From positions 5,329,840 through 5,393,839 of the forward strand of contig OX123185.2 of NCBI GenBank assembly GCA_944739405.2: a DNA stretch of 64,000 bases, read 5' to 3'. Position 1 is the stretch's first letter, and each line of letters begins with the position of its first letter. Both the position numbers and the translations under genes were made by a program. Shown here piece after piece: positions 11,715 through 23,489 of the stretch. The DNA is from Euclidia mi (lineage: Eukaryota > Arthropoda > Insecta > Lepidoptera > Erebidae). A model generated the notes under the pieces. That model was not told the origin of the DNA and made no database searches. It saw only the letters and a program-made list of their open reading frames with translations.

Positions 11715-12888
11715 ATGCAGCTCTTATTTAGCAGTGATGTGGTGGCGCCTTGCTCTCCAGATACGCTTGCGGGTCTGAAGAGCAAGCATCCAGCGCCAAT
11801 TAATGATCTCTCCTTTCCTGAAGCTCCCGACAGTGAATCAGAATATCTGATCACCACGGCCAAGGACGTGTTAGCAGCAGTTTCTTCCTTCCGAAGTGGC
11901 TCGGCAGGCGGCCTCGATGCGTTGACACCACAACATCTAAAAGGTCTTGTGTGTGCAAGTGCTGGGGTGGCTGGCGATACACTTCTGAAGGAGTTGACTG
12001 CGCTTGTAAATATGATGCTCTCCGGTAATGTGACCGGTGCTATCATTTATATCTTGTATGGGGCGAACCTGTGCGCCCTTAACAAGAGAGATGGTGGCAT
12101 TCGTTCCATTGCCGTGGGTATCACATATCGGCGTATAGCAGCTAAGATATGCTGTAAATTTTACAGCAGGGAGCTATCTGATGAATTCCAAACTCTCCAA
12201 CTAGGTTTTGGTTCCAAGGGAGGTTGTGAGGCTGCTATACATGCTCTTTCGACATATCTTGGAAGTGCTGATGGCGAGGTCATTCTGAAAGTTGACTTGA
12301 AGAACGCCTTCAATTCAGTGAATATGGACACTTTGTTGGCACAGGCAAACTTAGAAACCCCTAAAATTTTCAAATTTCTTTGGCAATGTTACAGGTATCC
12401 CACAAAATTACTATATCAGGACAACCTTTTGGAATCTGCAGTTGGATGCCAAAAAGGTGACCCTCTTGGACCAGTAATTTTTAGCTTAGCTATACAACCC
12501 ATTATTCGGCAAATAAATTCTAAATTTAATGTATGTTTCTAAGACGACAGGACCCTGGGAGGAGAAACAGACATAATAATTATTGCAAGATTTGACCTTT
12601 CTTAAAAATAAATTCACATCTATTGGTTTGGAACTGAATTAAAGTAAATGTGAGTTGTTTATAAATACAACAGACTCCTCAAAAAAACATTCGATAATAT
12701 CTAAATTCAATCATTTGGCTTCAGACATCAAAATTGTTGATAAGAGTTCTCTTCGCCTCCTAGGTTCTCCAGTATTTGAAGAATCTTTCGATTCTTTCGT
12801 AGAGGAAAAATATCAAAATTTTTATGATATTTCAGATCGCCTATTCAAAATTCATGTACATTCGGCCTATAATAGGGTATTTGACTAA
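11715..12888 (+). pseudogene. LINE reverse transcriptase, broken (R2-like endonuclease type)
   Basis: The long frame 11715-12542 encodes an RT: a fingers region with SGSAGGLDALTPQHLKGL, motif A as VDLKNAFNSVNMDTLL, and motif B as GCQKGDPLGPVIFSL. The catalytic YxDD box is damaged: the frame reads F-stop-DD at 12538-12546, so the Asp pair survives but the first positions do not. After a further frameshift the palm/thumb continues (12590-12888) with GLELN-stop-SKCEL, the usual 'GL.LN..KCE' element after motif C. The protein resumes only at 13937. Linked to the downstream endonuclease region, this is one decayed non-LTR retrotransposon with at least two stops, two frameshifts and an internal replacement. 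Confidence 0.85.
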
Positions 12889-13591
12889 AAAAATCGAATT
12901 AGTCCGTCAGTTAGATAATCGAAAAATATTGGATACGTATTTTTTGTTTTATCGAATCAGTAAAAAATTACAGAGATAAAACGCATCAAAGATGGAGAAA
13001 CGTATAAGAGTGGGGGCTTGTAACGTCACTTGCCAGTAAAAAGTGTACTGGCAAGTGACGTTACACGAGTTTTCAGCGAAGTTTGTCGTCTTAATTTTTG
13101 TTTACGCGAATAAAGAAAATATACTAGAGTAAAATTCCAGAGCCGCCAGACCTACGTCATTTTATCAAAGCTGAAATTTTGAGAATTATTAGTATACAAT
13201 CTTGTTAAGAGGTATGCCGACCCACTAACTTGAATGCTGGGCCATTTCACAGGTAGCGCGAAGTAAAGGTACCAAAAAAACATACTTACTTACGTTAAAG
13301 TATCAAAGCTGGTATTCAAATATGTGTTTAAAAATACTGTCTAAAATTGAAATTCATTATTGCCAGACACTTTCCGTGGGCCATTACTTCAGCCAGACGC
13401 CTTGAAAGTGCCTAAAAAATTATGTAAACTACGTCATTTTAGCAAAGCTAAATTTGATATATGTTACTTTAGATACTATTTTAAGACCCTTCCTAAGCAG
13501 CCAGACCAATCCGAAGGGCCATTCGTCTAGCCAGACACCATGGAACTTTCCCTGTGAGTGCGAGTATGCTTCTACATTTACATTAAAGCAA
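12889..13591. repeat. non-coding insert with degenerate internal repeat
   Basis: This replaces the part of the LINE between the RT thumb and the C-terminal region. Two similar blocks, 'ctacgtcattttatcaaagc' near 13152 and 'ctacgtcattttagcaaagc' near 13429, lie about 277 bp apart, and a short 'gccagac' motif recurs (13147, 13384-13398, 13500, 13531). Its origin is not recognised. Confidence 0.5.
13020..13064. repeat. perfect palindrome, 19-bp arms, 7-nt loop
   Basis: Arm 'gtaacgtcacttgccagta' (13020-13038) is exactly complemented at 13046-13064. It lies in the non-coding gap inside the broken LINE. Confidence 0.9.
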
Positions 13592-13925
13592 TAGGTAGAA
13601 CCATGAGAAAGAACGGGCAATAAAACTCACGGTCACTCTTTTTCATCGCCAGGTTTTGCATAATACACAATTTACATTTTGTAAGGTGCTGCAACTGTTA
13701 CACCTTCTATATCACTTGTATATATTTACTGTAAATAATAATACTCAAGCATAATAGTTTTGGTTAGCCTCCTCAGAATAGACATGGTGAAACAGGAGCA
13801 TCCACTTACATTATATATACCTAATAATGCAGGCAATCCGCGAAAGTGATCAGAACCATGATGGAAATGATGCAGTTAAATATTAAAACCTAATACCAGC
13901 CCGCAAGACCGTCATCAATAACTTT
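13592..13925 (-). repeat. family K repeat, copy 2, inserted in the LINE
   Basis: Near-identical to 10235-10590, with small deletions. It sits immediately before the point where LINE coding sequence resumes, so it was inserted into the already present LINE or its deletion scar. Confidence 0.75.
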
Positions 13926-13936
13926 AAAAAAAAAAT

Positions 13937-14992
13937 GTAGACTTAGACGACCGAGTCTGGCTACAAGCATCTTTACCCATACGTCTGGGTGGGCTCGGCG
14001 TTCGCAAAATTTCCAGTGTCAGTTTACCGGCATTCTTGTCTTCGGTTCACAGCATGGAAGAGTTAACTAGGAAAATATTATTACCTATTACCAATTATTA
14101 TTATTAGTTATCTCAGAAGTGCTGTGCAAAACCGAAGCTATAAACGCCTGGAAAATAGCTTGTCCAAACACTGATTTGCCCACCAACCTATTCTCACAAA
14201 GACAGTGGGACGCGCCGCTTTGTAACATTGTGAGAAAAAATCTTTTGGATACATCTTTTAATGTTACAGAGCGAGCTCGCTTGCTGGCTGTGGGGGAATG
14301 GGAATCCGGTCTATGGCTTCAGGCACTACCATCGTCCAACACAGGAACCATGTTGGACGATGAGACGTTCCGCATCGCCACTTGTCTTCGTTTAGGTGTT
14401 ACGTGTATCTCTCCGCATCGATGTCACTGTGGAGAAGACGTCGATAGCCTCGGACACCATGGCTTGCAGCAGAAGCGCTGGTAGAATTCCTCGTCATGTT
14501 AACCTAAATGACGTAATCCATCGTGTTCTTGTTATTTCTGGCGTACCAGCTGTATTTGAACCAATTGGTTTGGTACGCGACGATGGGAAGAGACCTGACG
14601 GTATGTCATTATTGCCATGGAAAATGGGTAGGCCTTTGGTGTGGGACGCAACCTGCGTAGACACCCTCGCGACATCCCATATTCCAAGCACGGGAGGCCA
14701 TGCTGGCGCTGCTGCTGCATCTGCGGCACCCCTCAAACGGCGCAAATACAGTAATCTAGTAGCTAATTACGTATTTGAGCCGTTTGGGGTGGAAACGCTA
14801 GGCTCATGGGGTCCGAGCGCTCGCTCTTTATTCCGAAATATATCTAAACGGTTAATCGACGTCTCACGTAACCAGAGGGCTGGTTTATTCTTTGCTCAAA
14901 AAATCAGCATTGCCATCCAGCGTGGCAATGCTGCCAGCCTTCTGGGCACGTTACCCGATGATATTGATGCGGAGGCATTCTACGACGCCTAA
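13937..14992 (+). pseudogene. LINE C-terminal region with PD-(D/E)XK-like endonuclease
   Basis: Coding resumes as LDDRVWLQASLPIRLGGLGV and continues through three frame segments (about 13943-14110, 14119-14470, 14469-14992). The middle piece ends in a Cys/His cluster, CHCGEDVDSLGHH, and a frameshift follows at about 14465-14480. The last piece has RH, then KRPDG, then 13 residues later WDATC: an RPD...D arrangement like the restriction-like endonuclease that follows the zinc knuckle in R2-type LINEs. It ends in a conserved-looking AIQRGNAASLLGTLP block before the stop. With the RT at 11715-12888 it identifies a LINE that cuts its target with a restriction-like enzyme rather than an APE-type nuclease. 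The exact clade cannot be named from sequence reading. Confidence 0.75.
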
Positions 14993-17434
14993 ACACACCT
15001 GTACATATCACTTTTTATTAGATATAATGATTATGTAAGATAGCAATGTATATAGTTAAAGTTAATAATCTGGTATGTTATTTAATGCATTAAATAAAAT
15101 GTTAGTATCAAACTATCTATTAGGTCATGTCCTATGTCCTGTCGTGTCCAATTCTCGTTATCAAACATATCCCGTTAAAGAGCGCCACGAAACAAAGTGC
15201 ACTGAATCAGTCAGGTGGCCACCGAAGCATTAGTATAATGGGATATCTAACATGGATTTACGATTTGTGCTATCTATTTACCGGACCAGAGTGCCAGCTT
15301 AATTGTGTAATCTATGGACCAGACCTTTAAATAAGACTGCTTTATTTCTATATATTATCAATCAAGGAATAAAAAATCCGATATTCTAAACAATATCTAA
15401 TTAAATACTAAAAAGAAAAATAGAAGCGAGAGGTAGAGCCATGATAGTCACGCTATGAAGAGTAGTGTAGTGTAGTGCAAGCAGTCGTCTTGTTAATAGT
15501 GCGCTAAGTATAACGGGATCGATATAGGAATTTAAACTTCCGTGGTCATCACTCATTTTAAATTGCCTTCGGGATAGGAAAAAGGTTTTACTTGCTCGTG
15601 ATGTGAAGATGGCGAAACAGTGCCGAAATATCGGTTACTCGAAATAAAGGTATGTGGTATATATCTCATAAGACATTAACAATAGAAGGACAAATTAAAA
15701 TTAATGGTTTCAATCCACAACTTATTGCGCGAACCACAGATTGTTATTGAGTTTAGCTTGAACATTTGTAAAGAATCTCTGAAGCTAAAAAACAAAAATT
15801 AATCTGAACAATTATAAGTTAGTAATAAATTAACAATTATTTTAGAAGTCCCACTTAAATCGGGATTAAGTGTTTAAATGATTACAAAGCACTTGGCGCG
15901 TTTATTGCCGCTATAGTAGTCCAGTTTCATTTTACGGTCTCATTATGACATTATTTTACCTGAGTCGCATTCACAAAATGTCGTCAATATAGTTGCCCAC
16001 TTATTACGTATTGAAGAATTAATTTGTATGTTATTGTTGCCCATTTTTAAGGTAAATTGCATGCATAATTGCATGCATTTCTCGATAAAGTGGTTGCACT
16101 GCCATCGTTTGTCATATTGCCGTCAAAGCAATCCGTTGGGTACACAGATCACGTAGGATACTTTGAGTGATTTCGCCTGTTTTTGGCAATTTAGGCTTAA
16201 GAGAGTCAGAGTAACAGCGTAAACCAACGAAGTTATCAATTAGATGTAAGTTAGTCGGTACAGTTATTTTAAATAATTTTAAGACACCCTTAGTAGCGGT
16301 TTCACTTGAAACACGGCTATAATTGTTACTTACCCTTCCAAGGAAACAACTGCACCTGCAAAGCAACTTTTGTAGAGCTTATTCTTTCGATGGGTGATCA
16401 CTAGTTGTTATCCGTACATTAGAGCGCTACCGTACTCAACTTTTATATAATAATTAATACGCAATCTGTATTTGGTTTCTTGACAATTCCTATTTTTGAA
16501 TGTCTTTTTCTCCGCGAACGATTACACTCCACTATAAAGTGAACATTTATTAAAACTACGTCGTCAGAGTTTCCATTATTTATCGTCCTCAACATTTTGC
16601 CTTCATCGGGAAATGTGATGTGAATAAAATAGAGATCGCACTTTGTAATAGATATAAATGTTTTAAATAGCAAGTATGTTGGCTAGGTTGTTACTGATTA
16701 TTATTTAATAATTATTGTTCGATACGAGTTTCCACAAAGACTGTTGAGGTCTTTCATAGACACGTTAGTGACTAAATCAGCCCCAGGTACATGAAATTTT
16801 ACTCCTCATTTTACCTTTGAGTAATCATGGCTGCTGTAATTCAAAAGCCTACATATAAAATTTAAAAAAAAGTTCCTTCAAGGACAAAACACAACTCAAC
16901 TTTTTCTGAAACGCAAGACAATATCAAAGAATCTATATTTTCGTATCTAAAGTACTACAGTCGTTAGCGATGCTCAAAAGTCATATGTATAGAATATATT
17001 TGTTAGCATGATCCGCCAATTTAGCTCTCTCGGCTTGAGCGTACCTCCGTATCGCCGGCCGCCGAGAGTATGAAAGAAGTGGGATGAATGGATGACTGAT
17101 TTTATGCATAACGCATGTCCTCGCATGCTCCCCGCATGCCCTCCACATCTTAGAGGTGTGTAATGATACTCTCATATACGCAGCGCACGTACACTGACTT
17201 TAGTTTACATTTACGCTCACTTTTACAGGAAAAGGGTCGAATTTTAAGCGGTGTCAATGTCTAAAAAACCTTTTGTGCCATTTGAAGGCAGATTTTGAAT
17301 GTAAAGTTCTGAAAGGGTCGATATCAGTAATCCCTTTCTTCGCTTTGTTGTCAAAATTATTTACCTTACTTAAAGGTCGCGGATATGATAACTTCTTATA
17401 TCTTGGTTCGACGTTTTCATAGTTTCGCGATGCT
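14993..17434. other. no gene recognised
   Basis: AT-rich sequence of 2.4 kb. At 15595-15660 there is a short 'gtgccgaaatatcggttac' block resembling the 'ccgaaacgtcgg' motif of other repeats in the window. 'attgcatgcat' is directly repeated near 16057-16080. Minus-strand frames at 16112-16366, 16443-16673 and 16981-17175 have no recognised domain. Confidence 0.5.
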
Positions 17435-17438
17435 TTAA

Positions 17439-19257
17439 CCCTTTGACGACCAAGGGACATATGTGTCCCTAGCCCATAATTTGAAAATATATTAATAATT
17501 AAGAAGCATGTTACCAATTATGATTTTTTTGTTTATTATTAAACATATAATTAATATTTTTTTCATTGACGGTACAACCTAGGTAGTAGGATATATTTAC
17601 TATAAAAATTGTAATATGACTGTTCGCTAAGCACGTACTTGCCCTATTTCTCAAAAGTTTTTAGGAACTTTGAAATGTTTTATATTGTTTTTTTGTTGTG
17701 CTCTAATCATTGCTTAGTAAGTAAATTTATATTATATTCATTAATAAAACCATTATTTATGTTTTTATAGTTATAAGACATCATAAACATGAAGGGACAC
17801 CAGTGTCCCAGTGGTCCGGAAGGGACACTATTTGTAATAAATTGTTAACTTATTCAACTGATGATTTTGTGAATTATCTTCATTTGTATTGGTATTGTGA
17901 CAAATTATATTAGCTATTTGAATTCAAGGATGATGTAGGTACTTCTATAAATTTTGATGGATGATAATAGTGATGACGAAGATGATTTACACCTTGACGA
18001 AAAACGTCAAAGGAGTTTGATACAAGATCAAGGGGTTTTTGATGTTTCTGATGATGAAATTGAAGATGTGCCTGTTCAATTTCAGGAATCAATAAGCCTG
18101 GCACCTGTACCATCGACGTCTACAACTCTTTTACCCATCACTGGAGCACAAAGTAATCAAAACCAGTTTTCAAGTGGAACTGAGGAACATACGTGCCAAA
18201 TAATTTTCATGAATTTTGTGATGGAAATATAATGGCTGCGAAGTACAGATTATTCAAATAATTCATGCTGACGTATTGACTCTCTTTGGCATATGGAATT
18301 GTTTGAACAAATCGAAAACATCTTCCAAAAACAGCATTGACATAAGGAGAGGGACATGTACACCACAAGTTTTGGGACATATAGTGCATAAAGTTGATGG
18401 AAAATAAAGGAATATACTTATTGATCAACTTTCTGAAACCTTTAGACTAAGACACTGGAAGACGACGCAAACCTGGATCAGCGAAAAAAAGTGAAATGCC
18501 CTAAAATTGTATCACATAATTATAACCAAGATATGGGAGGAGTAGATTATATTCGTGTTGATCTCATAGTGTTATTTAATATATTGCTGATTGAAAATAA
18601 AATACTATCGATAATTTTTTGATTTCTTAGATATCTCAGTGAATAATGCGCATACTATCTACTCAAAGCTTCACGATGAAATCAAAACTAGCCTGCAGTT
18701 CAGACAAGTTCAAGTTGGAAAAACGGTTTCTTTGTCGGGCAGCATGACGTTCCTACTTCAAAATCAAGTTCAGTTCCCAGATCTGTCAGACAAAGACAGT
18801 TTCCAACGCACCCCATTGATAACCAAACTTCTGGAAGAGATGTGTCATTTATTCAATGTATAATAGAAATCCGAAAAAATTGTAATTGTGTTGCAAAGTA
18901 CACCTTTTCGAGACTATTGAATGGAAATGTTTCACTGGATTCTACCTAATTACTACTAGCTTATTACTTTAACTGTATACCTATCGATGAACAAACAATT
19001 TTCCTGTAATAAATTTGTAGTTCTGTATATATGATACCTCAAAAATTGATTAAATCTCTAAAACGTATAATATAATTTATTAGAACAAAAAGTACCACCA
19101 ACGACCATAGGGACGTATGTGGCCCAAAGAATTCCAAAACATCCAAAACATTTTATTATATTTTAAGTTAAAATTATGTTTATTTGATGCCTTATTAACT
19201 GTTTCGTATAGTTTTTATCATAATATATAGTCCCATATCCTTATGGTCCTGAAAGGG
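17439..19257 (+). mobile_element. piggyBac-type element, deleted copy 1
   Basis: The element is flanked by TTAA at 17435-17438 and 19258-19261, the target site of piggyBac transposons. The ends are related inverted repeats beginning CCCTTT: left 'ccctttgacgacca', right (complement) 'ccctttcaggaccataagg'. Near the left end are short inverted motifs built on gggacac (around 17453 and 17798). At 1819 bp it is shorter than the roughly 2.4 kb of intact piggyBac elements, and the transposase inside is broken. A sister copy lies at 36125-37927 on the other strand. Confidence 0.85.
17954..18863 (+). pseudogene. piggyBac-like transposase remnant, copy 1
   Basis: The N-terminal piece (17954-18232) is an acidic leader, MMDDNSDDEDDLHLDEKRQR, with DVSDDEIED, as is usual for piggyBac transposases. 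The stretch 18236-18440 decodes in shifting frames to fragments matching the catalytic part (compare 'VKLMENKRIYLL' in copy 2). Near 18498-18560 the sequence encodes KCPKIV..YNQDMGGVDYI, a diagnostic piggyBac block. The C-terminal piece (18639-18863) has no recognisable Cys-rich domain. Several stops and frameshifts make it non-functional. The product would be a DDD transposase that cuts and pastes at TTAA. Confidence 0.75.
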
Positions 19258-19314
19258 TTAAGTTGGTTTGGTATTCACAATCCTTAAATGCCGCCTCATT
19301 ATAAGAATCATCAT

Positions 19315-19520
19315 TGGGCTTGTCTGTAAGAGGAGCACTGCTGGCCACTGGTCTATTCTCATCATGAATTCACGAGATGCGCAAGGCCATAATACACCAC
19401 GCTAGCCAAGTGTGGTTTCTGAAATGTGTTTCGAAAATATTGTGGAGAACACTCAGAAGTGCAGGTTCTCTAAAGATGCTTTACTTCACCGTTTGGCTAA
19501 CGATAAGTAAAAAAATCAAA
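19315..19520 (-). repeat. SINE family C fragment
   Basis: It matches the body of the SINE at 61388-61708 on the same strand: 'cacgctagccaagtg', 'tttcgaaaatattgtggaga' and 'tttacttcaccgtttggcta' correspond to its 'cacgctggtcaagtg', 'tttcgagaacattatggaga' and 'ttccttcaccgataagca'. Confidence 0.6.
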
Positions 19521-19904
19521 AAACTGTCCAACCCTATCCAATACCATGCCTCGCAAACTTCTTCTCACATAATACACAGTATTTATCGAAATATCACATA
19601 AATGTGTAAGCAACATTTTGCGCCACACTGTGCCCCTACTAACTCTCCGTAAAAACGCCAAACGTGACACCCTCAAACTTTTTTACTTCGCGAACGCGCA
19701 CAGGCACCACAAAAAATTGAAGTTCATGTTTTGGAGCAGTTCCAAGTTTTCAAAGGTCAACATGCACTTACTATAAGCATAACCTTTGTAGTAGTACTCT
19801 ACGCGTGAGTAACGGGTATTGCGCCAAAGTTACTCTATGTGATACATTGATGTTTAAGCTATAAGACTGCTAATTTACTTTATTGTAGCGTTCATAGTGT
19901 GCGC

Positions 19905-20090
19905 TTGTGTACATGGCTTGTCGTTCGTAACAGATCGGCAAAGTTAAGCAACGCTTGCACAGGTCACCACTTGGATAGGTGACCTCGTGTGGCATTTACA
20001 TCAGAGCTCTACCGTGCTTTGGAGGGTGGGTAAAAATGTCGGTCCCGGTCTGGTTATAGAACAAGAATAGTTAGGCTGTGTGCTTGGGAC
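19905..20090 (+). repeat. SINE with 5S rRNA-like head, copy 1
   Basis: The head contains 'aagttaagcaacg' at 19941-19953 and 'cttggataggtgacc' at 19970-19984. These correspond in order and approximate spacing to the internal promoter A box and C box of 5S rRNA. A homologous copy lies at 47120-47330 on the minus strand, sharing head and body ('gtcggtcccgg', 'aagaatagttaggc'). It is not a 5S gene: the rest of the 5S sequence is not preserved. Confidence 0.65.
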
Positions 20091-20889
20091 GTTCTAAAAA
20101 GTCCAACGCCAGATTTGGCCACAGACCCACACGAAAAATAAAAGAAAGACTGCAAACATTGAAAAAGTTTTCGTGTAAAAGAATAACATACATCCTTCTC
20201 CATCCATCCTCACTAATTTACACATTTAGTCTAGTAGTAGAATATGTTTCATGTATATAGTATCTGAGCGTAGCGTGTTGTTGTGTCAGTTTTATAGTCC
20301 ACATCTAAAATGATAGCAACGGAACGTCTTCTTTTCATGTGCCGTGATGAAGGCGCCATTGTGATGAGTCACAAGTGTAGCTTAAACCTCGTGTGACCCA
20401 CATTCCACCAAAGTGTTACGTAAGTCAGCCTTGACACGACACTCGCAAATGACTCAAAACGCTTTAAACTTCGAGATCTTGCTGTCTCTCCTGAAATACG
20501 CGATGCTTTGAGGTATTTTAGAGAAAGTGACATTGATATGATATGAATATTAAAAAAAATGTAAATAGGTGCCATTTAAAACAGTAAGAATATTTAATTT
20601 GTAAAGAACCCCTAGGTACAAATAAAAATAACCTAAGCTTTTAATAGATAAGGTGTATCCAGATATTTTTCATATAGGTATTTTTTTAATCAAATTTATT
20701 TTCTATGGAATCCTTGTTGTAATTATTGAATTACATGTAATTATACATATGACTGATATTCTTAGCTTTCGTTATTAGAGTTTCATAGTAGCAAAACGAT
20801 TTTATATTGATTTTCTACGTGATTTTGTTGGTCAAGCCGATCCACTCATGCAGTAGGTAGTATGGCTTTACCACTAATAAATATAACTG
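20091..20889. other. no gene recognised
   Basis: AT-rich sequence with no recognised feature. Confidence 0.5.
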
Positions 20890-20910
20890 ATATATATATA
20901 TATATATATC
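20890..20910. repeat. TA microsatellite
   Basis: About ten TA units. Confidence 0.8.
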
Positions 20911-20913
20911 TAT

Positions 20914-21112
20914 GGCTATGTGGCTGAGGACTCTGTCCGGTGCGACTGTGGAGCGACAAGGCAGGACATGCCACACTTGCTTTCTTGCCCCTCCTGTCCG
21001 ATTAAATGCTCTTTGGCTGAGCTGTATAAGGCCTCAAACAACGCTATAGCTGTAGCAGAATACTGGTCGTCTGTCATCTAAAACCGCCATTGATACGACA
21101 AGAAGAAGAAGA
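20914..21112 (+). pseudogene. LINE C-terminal tail with zinc-knuckle-like motif and GAA tail
   Basis: The open frame from 20914 to the stop at 21079-21081 encodes RCDCGATRQDMPHLLSCP, a Cys/His cluster of the kind found at the C terminus of many LINE polyproteins, then a short end (VAEYWSSVI). It is followed 20 bp later by a (gaa)n tail, the hallmark of a non-LTR 3' end. The insertion is truncated at its 5' end right next to the TA microsatellite. The family is different from LINE L and the RTE. Clade not resolved. Confidence 0.7.
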
Positions 21113-21382
21113 ATATAACTAAGAATTTTAAATATGAGTCTTTCGATCTTTCTAGTATGTATTCCGTCAGCGACAGTTTGGTTATGTGCATCTATTATGT
21201 AGCAAAGCTAAAAGCGAGATATCGGTCAGCAGTGCCCCTAAACGCCATTAAATATTCGTGTGTGTCCAACATCCAGCGCAAGTTGGACGACATGTCGACT
21301 GTTTAGACTGGTGGCTAGTGGTGGCCGGTAACGAACTATGTGCGGCGTGCGCGATGCAGAAAGTTAATTGAAATACAATTAT

Positions 21383-21461
21383 TTCGCTACTAAAATGGTT
21401 GCACACAAGTGCAATCATTTTAGTAGCGAATGCTATGCACTTGTGTGCAACCATTTTAGTA
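21383..21461. repeat. overlapping palindromes sharing one arm
   Basis: 'ttcgctactaaaatg' at 21383-21397 pairs with 21416-21430, and the inner ttgcac/gtgcaa pairs too. A longer pairing of 'tactaaaatggttgcacac' (from 21388) with 'gtgtgcaaccattttagta' (ending 21461) competes with it. The same segment is therefore present three times, once direct and twice inverted. Confidence 0.85.
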
Positions 21462-22527
21462 ATAATGCCCGCATATGAAGTGAAAGCACAGCATCTTCTG
21501 CCTAAAACGTGCTAAAGTGGTTCGTACATTGCTGATCACCAAAAATCTAAGAGGAAAGAAGATGAAGAGGGAAATAATGAGAGGGCTCACTTGCTCATCG
21601 GTGAGTGAGAGGTTCAGAGCCTGAAACCACAGAGTAGGAAAGATTTTTATATAATATTCTGTAATATAATGAAACTGCGGGATTCGAGATGGTCAATTCA
21701 TGCGGAAACCATTAACGCTCTATCACTGATTAACCCCCAAATGAATCACTACCTCGATCCCTAAATAACCAACCAAATACTCCAATAAATAAACAAGATA
21801 TTACTGAGCTTATTCAAGTTAGTTTAACAATAAATCAATTTTACTCAAACTTACTACGTGCCATCACATATTTTCTCAATGAATACTTTTATTTTAATCG
21901 TCATAGCTTTCAGTCATATCTTCCTATTGAACAGAATTTTTAGTTGTATATCTCAAACTTCAAATATCGCAGGTAATATTTTAAAGCAGTAGTTATAATA
22001 CGAAGTAGTTATCAGTTAGTCTGTCTAGTAGTGGTGTGTTAAACGAGCTTATAAGAGAGAATAGTGACCGATACGTTAGCGGGATCAGCACGACTGGACC
22101 ACGGCGATACCACTCACAATACATGAGCCATTTTCAGCCAACTCTGATTTATATGATACATTAACAAAGAATGACAAATACTGGGTGGAAGAATAATGGT
22201 ACTGCGTTATATGTCATCGGAGCTAAAGTGAAATTAGAGGGCAGACACATGATACTTACGTAACAAGGTAATCTTGTGGTGACACTGTTGACAGATTTAT
22301 ATTACAGGCGCTACATGTGATGGCGCAGTAAGTTTTGTTCTTATATTATATAACTATGTTTTCTTCCAAAACGAAACTTTGTATTTTTTGGTATAGTTGA
22401 CAATTAATGACTGTAAAATATTTATATTGGCAGTAAATTGCTTATATATTGTCAATAATCATTCATCATTCACACCTAAAAATATACACCTTATTATTAT
22501 TTACCTAATGTTTCTACAATCGCAAGA
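21462..22527. other. no gene recognised
   Basis: AT-rich sequence without identifiable genes or repeats. Confidence 0.5.
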
Positions 22528-22535
22528 GTACTTGG

Positions 22536-23489
22536 TAGAGATGGGTAGGTCCGGATGGACACGCATCCGCGGACCTGCATCACTCACTTTAAGGATAGAT
22601 ATACATCCAACGTCAATTCGGATACCGATCCGACAGTACCGCCCACAACCATACAAATTGCAACTTTAATACGTACTGGTACGTATTAAAGTTGCTAGTA
22701 GTATCGCTCTAATACGTATCAGTACCGGAGCGGAAACGAAACGCATCAAGTGTGGAACTGCATTGTGACAACGGAACTGGAACCGAGAGCGAAAGGACAC
22801 GCAAAGGAGAACAAGATCACGCACACGATTTGCAACTTTAAAACATGCTGATAGATATGAAAGTTGCTAATAGTGGTACCGCTCCGAGGCGTACCAGTAC
22901 CGGAGCGGTAACGAAACACTGTTTATGTTCTGTTTATTTATGTTATTATTTTATCTTTATTTTTTTCTGTTAATTATGATTTTATGTTAAATGTGTAATT
23001 ATAATTAATACTTATCCAACAAGTACAAAAGTATAAGACTGATTTGTGCCATATTATAAAAATAATTATAATACCTATAAAATTCATAGGTATAATATTT
23101 ATTCTTGTAGGTTAACCTAAAACATAAATTTGATTAGTCAAGTACTAAATCTAATATGAATCTTACTTATGGTAGGTATTTCACTCCCGAGTTCCATAAT
23201 TCGCATGCATTAGGTACGACATGCGTCATCAGTACCGGAGCGGTAACGAAACGCATCCAGTGCGTGGAACTGAATCGTGAATGGCGGACCGAGAAGTGTC
23301 GGGAACTAAATAAAACACTAAGAACAACGGAATCGCGCGCTCGGTTCCGAATCCCCCGCGTCTATCAGTTCATTATTCATTCACCGGACCCATATGGGTC
23401 CGACGGACACGGGACCTGGATGTAGGTCTTTGGAGCTGGATGCGTATCCGGATCTCACTCCGAATTATTTGCGGACCTACCCATCTCTA
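22536..23489. mobile_element. non-autonomous hAT element (954 bp) with 8-bp TSD
   Basis: The terminal inverted repeats are exact over 'tagagatgggtaggtccg' (22536-22553) and its complement ending at 23489. They are flanked on both sides by the 8-bp direct repeat 'gtacttgg' (22528-22535 and 23490-23497). An 8-bp duplication and a terminus fitting YARNG (TAGAG) are the signature of the hAT superfamily. No transposase frame exists, so the element depends on enzyme supplied elsewhere. Internally 'agtaccggagcggtaacgaa' or a close variant occurs three times (near 22720, 22897 and 23231), and a perfect 17-bp-arm palindrome lies at 22660-22695. Confidence 0.9.
22660..22695. repeat. palindrome inside the hAT element
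   Basis: Arms 'gcaactttaatacgtac' (22660-22676) and its exact complement (22679-22695), loop 2 nt. A related, decayed palindrome (gcaactttaa...aaagttgc) occurs near 22832-22868, so this structure belongs to an internal duplication in the element. Confidence 0.85.

Noticed and set aside
14905..14933. Palindrome with 11-bp arms as another fold-back event
   Set aside because: It falls in what looks like the native coding of a LINE block (AIQRGNAAS), so the self-complementarity is probably a by-product of the codons rather than a new insertion.
19935..19990. 5S rRNA gene
   Set aside because: Only the internal promoter words are kept and the rest does not match 5S rRNA. A second copy shares the non-5S body, so it is a SINE.
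20369..20575. Minus-strand frame as a possible gene
   Set aside because: There is no recognisable motif, and its length is typical of chance frames in this composition.
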